Below, piece by piece: positions 14,319-15,965 of a stretch of 15,965 bases of DNA (position 1 is its first letter; each line of letters starts with the position of its first letter). The notes under the pieces are model-generated. The model was not told where the DNA came from. It did not search any database and saw nothing but the letters and a program-made list of their open reading frames with translations. The stretch comes from Isohypsibius dastychi (taxonomy: Eukaryota > Tardigrada > Eutardigrada > Parachela > Isohypsibiidae): assembly GCA_034696485.1 (NCBI GenBank), contig JAQIWT010000709.1, positions 1 through 15,965 of the forward strand. The letters are read 5' to 3'. Position numbers and translations under genes: made by a program.

Positions 14319-14879
14319 ATGGAAGAGAAAATGGACGTGTTTGATGCAAGTGCAAGGTCAGACGCAAAACTGGAGGCCGTTAATGACCGTACAGTCTACA
14401 GCCATCCAACTATTTTGAATTCTGGAGCCAGTAATGAAACGATCGCGCGTTCTACGGGAGCTGGTAGTGGGTGGTGTGAGTTCAGACAAACGGAAAACGA
14501 AAGCCTCAGGTTCTGCAACCAGGAATCCGGAAATCAACTAGATTCCTTTATCAACGGGAAGTTAGGGGCACACTTCCAGGAGTTGAGACAGCAAGTCCAG
14601 TAAGTCGCTGTTTCTTATTTCTCGCTCTTTTGCTTTCGTCGTTCCAAAGTTCTCATGGTCGAATTTTTCAGACGTGGAATAATTGAACCAGATTTCTCGA
14701 CGGTTGTTGAGGATGACACTTATGATTCTGAAGAAGAGACTGAACAGGAATACAATCCAGATCTTAGCACAGTGAACGTTGACTTTGTGACCGAACAACA
14801 GCCCGGGCCAATAAGACGTTCTCGAGGCGTGCGTTGCAGCAAACCCGTAGGATATCGCGGACCGAGTGGCGTTCCCTGA
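14319..14879 (+). CDS. Unrecognised acidic, probably disordered 162-aa protein
   Basis: I do not recognise this protein. There are two exons: 14319-14599 and 14672-14879 (TGA). The 72-bp intron has a consensus donor (CA/GTAAGT) and a pyrimidine-rich acceptor, and the frames join cleanly. The ATG has an excellent context (CCAACATGGAA). The N-terminal 70 residues are polar, rich in Ser, Asn and Ala. A short amphipathic-looking segment (FINGKLGAHFQELRQQVQRG, about 77-96) spans the splice junction, followed by a strongly acidic stretch (EDDTYDSEEETEQEYNPD) and a basic C-terminus (PIRRSRGVRCSKP). There are no membrane segments and no signal peptide. An alternative ending is possible if 14847-14902 is removed as an intron (GTAGGA...TACAG, 56 bp), replacing the last ten residues. 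The clean intron and coherent composition argue for a real gene; the function is unknown. Confidence 0.65.
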
Positions 14880-15394
14880 TGTCGACGAAACTGAAAGTAC
14901 AGGTCAGCCTGTATGCACATGGTAGATTCGGCGGATTTTATAGCTTTTTGAAATTTTGAGTCCAAAGCGATATGCTTTCCTTGATTCAGATTTCTTTTCC
15001 GACCAAAGACCTTATGTGAACTATCACGACCAATTATGCCGATAAATTTGCCATGTCCGAAATCCGTTTATCCATTAAGATGGAGGAAACTGTGTATAAA
15101 TTCGACAACAGTCGTATCTGGTTTGTGAAAGAACCTGTCATCGTTTCTTTGAATACTTATCCATCGGGCGTAGAAACAGCTGATTTGTCAGAAGGATGGT
15201 AAATAGATTTGTTCAGCTACAGTAGTGCGAACTGCGAAGCCGTCTACTAGGTCTACCGTGAAGTCTGGTCATTTGAGTTCCTAGCTTCTACAGCATCGTT
15301 TAAATAAGTTTTGAAGCTTAATATTCATCTTGTCTGTAAAGACTGTAAAGGTGTTGCCGTTACGCTATCCGGCTTTCAAAATAACCACTGAACA
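14880..15394. other. Unresolved stretch between two + strand reading frames
   Basis: This should contain the 3' UTR of the acidic protein gene, but there is no canonical AATAAA. A 49-codon open frame runs 15053-15202 (+). It ends one base after a potential donor (GATG/GTAAAT at 15199) and follows a possible acceptor near 14993 (TTGATTCAG), so it could be an exon of an unrecognised transcript. Its product resembles nothing I know. Otherwise I see nothing definite. Confidence 0.35.
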
Positions 15395-15745
15395 ATGGCC
15401 AGTTTGTTGTCAGCGTTCGTTTCATCTTCTTGTGGCTCACACACTCGTAGAAATTTGCAGATTCAGCTGATCAGCCGTGTTCGGCATTGTTCTCAAATTT
15501 CGCACAGAGCTTGTGAACGACATTTTTGTCGGGAACGTCAGTTGTTCAGCTTCAAAAGCATTTTTGGCTTTGGATTCACTTCCAAATTAGTACATATCTT
15601 TCCCTGGTTTTTTTTTGTCAATGATGAGATGCTACATCGTGAAACCGGTTTTGCCATGCAGTGTAATATTACCGGATATCTGCAAAGTAGGCAGGTGATT
15701 TTTTTTGTCATGCAGAAGAACCAAAAGCGAAAGTTTATTGGCTAG
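15395..15745 (+). CDS. Possible small gene with a mitochondrial-type N-terminus
   Basis: The product is unrecognised. A 116-codon frame starts at an ATG in strong context (GAACAATGGCC). The first 50 residues contain many Arg, Ser and His and few acids, with a hydrophobic start (MASLLSAFVSSS), the composition of a mitochondrial presequence. The second half is less protein-like (runs of Phe from T-rich DNA). A potential intron 15537-15590 (GTCAGT...AATTAG, 54 bp) is a multiple of three and would remove 18 residues in frame. Alternatively the first part is an exon joined to sequence beyond the window. Nothing links it to the neighbouring genes. I regard it as a candidate only. Confidence 0.3.
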   Translation: MASLLSAFVSSSCGSHTRRNLQIQLISRVRHCSQISHRACERHFCRERQLFSFKSIFGFGFTSKLVHIFPWFFFVNDEMLHRETGFAMQCNITGYLQSRQVIFFVMQKNQKRKFIG

Positions 15746-15899
15746 CTGCCGTATTCGGACTCATGGAAGCATGTCAATAATATCAGTTTTCATATACTGG
15801 CTTCACGAAGTTATTTCACCAAATCTTGTTCTTGACAGTTCTGTTTCTTTGTTATCATTTTACTTGTTAGTGGAAATTTAATTTCTTACTGACCGGCAA
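15746..15899. other. AT-rich non-coding stretch
   Basis: No open frame, promoter motif or repeat that I can support. It would be the flank or an intron of whatever begins at 15900. Confidence 0.4.
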
Positions 15900-15965
15900 A
15901 TGGACGGCTCCGCAAGCATGATGTTACCCAGGTTGCCGCTGGTTCGCAGGAATTACACGCGTCCC
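15900..15965 (+). CDS. Possible start of a gene cut by the window edge
   Basis: An open frame from the ATG at 15900, with further in-frame ATGs at 15918 and 15921, runs off the right edge. From the Met at 15921 it reads MLPRLPLVRRNYTRP: hydrophobic and Arg-rich with no acidic residue, as in mitochondrial targeting peptides. Only 22 codons are visible, so neither the start nor the reality of the gene can be confirmed. It might instead be a later exon of the frame beginning at 15395. Confidence 0.3.
   Translation, partial: MDGSASMMLPRLPLVRRNYTRP

Overview
This window is nuclear DNA from an animal with a compact genome, almost certainly an invertebrate. The genes are split by many short spliceosomal introns (mostly 53-65 bp, GT...AG), intergenic gaps are a few hundred bases, and the proteins are metazoan: a GRB2-type adaptor, an ABCC1/MRP1 transporter with the animal TMD0 layout, an RGG/RRM nucleolar-type protein and a delta(14)-sterol reductase of the TM7SF2/LBR family. 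The gene density, intron size and divergence of GRB2 from insect Drk make me think of a small-genome ecdysozoan such as a tardigrade. That is a guess, because no marker in the window proves it.

Layout from left to right: (1) 82-919, + strand, the 3' five exons of a GRB2/Drk/SEM-5 homologue, followed by a 3' UTR with AATAAA at 1269. (2) About 1300-2307, non-coding, with a GC-rich patch of inverted repeats. (3) 2308-8572, + strand, a complete 26-exon ABCC1-like gene (1,555 aa as I splice it). (4) 8573-9018, a short convergent intergenic space with polyA signals for both strands. (5) 9019-10830, - strand, a complete 7-exon gene for a 451-aa protein with an N-terminal RGG domain, two RRMs and an acidic tail. 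(6) 10831-11464, an intergenic space with a perfect CRE palindrome. (7) 11465-13445, - strand, a complete 10-exon delta(14)-sterol reductase gene (419 aa), probably with a separate 5' leader exon near 14000. (8) 13446-14318, a presumed divergent promoter region rich in palindromes (TATA-type, CRE-like, and a pair of overlapping palindromes). (9) 14319-14879, + strand, a two-exon gene for an unrecognised 162-aa acidic protein. (10) 14880-15965, poorly resolved sequence with one possible small gene and the possible first codons of another at the right edge.

The genes look like unrelated housekeeping and signalling genes that happen to be neighbours, not an operon or a functional system. GRB2 links receptor tyrosine kinases to Ras. 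The ABCC protein exports conjugates. The RGG/RRM protein is probably nucleolar. The sterol reductase works in the ER or inner nuclear membrane. I see no mobile element, CRISPR array, RNA gene or viral remnant. The main points for follow-up are the reversed nucleolin-like domain order, the apparently catalytically intact sterol reductase (notable if the host is an ecdysozoan), an in-frame stop-free intron in grb2, two frame-neutral micro-exons in the transporter, the palindrome-rich promoter regions and the unknown acidic protein.
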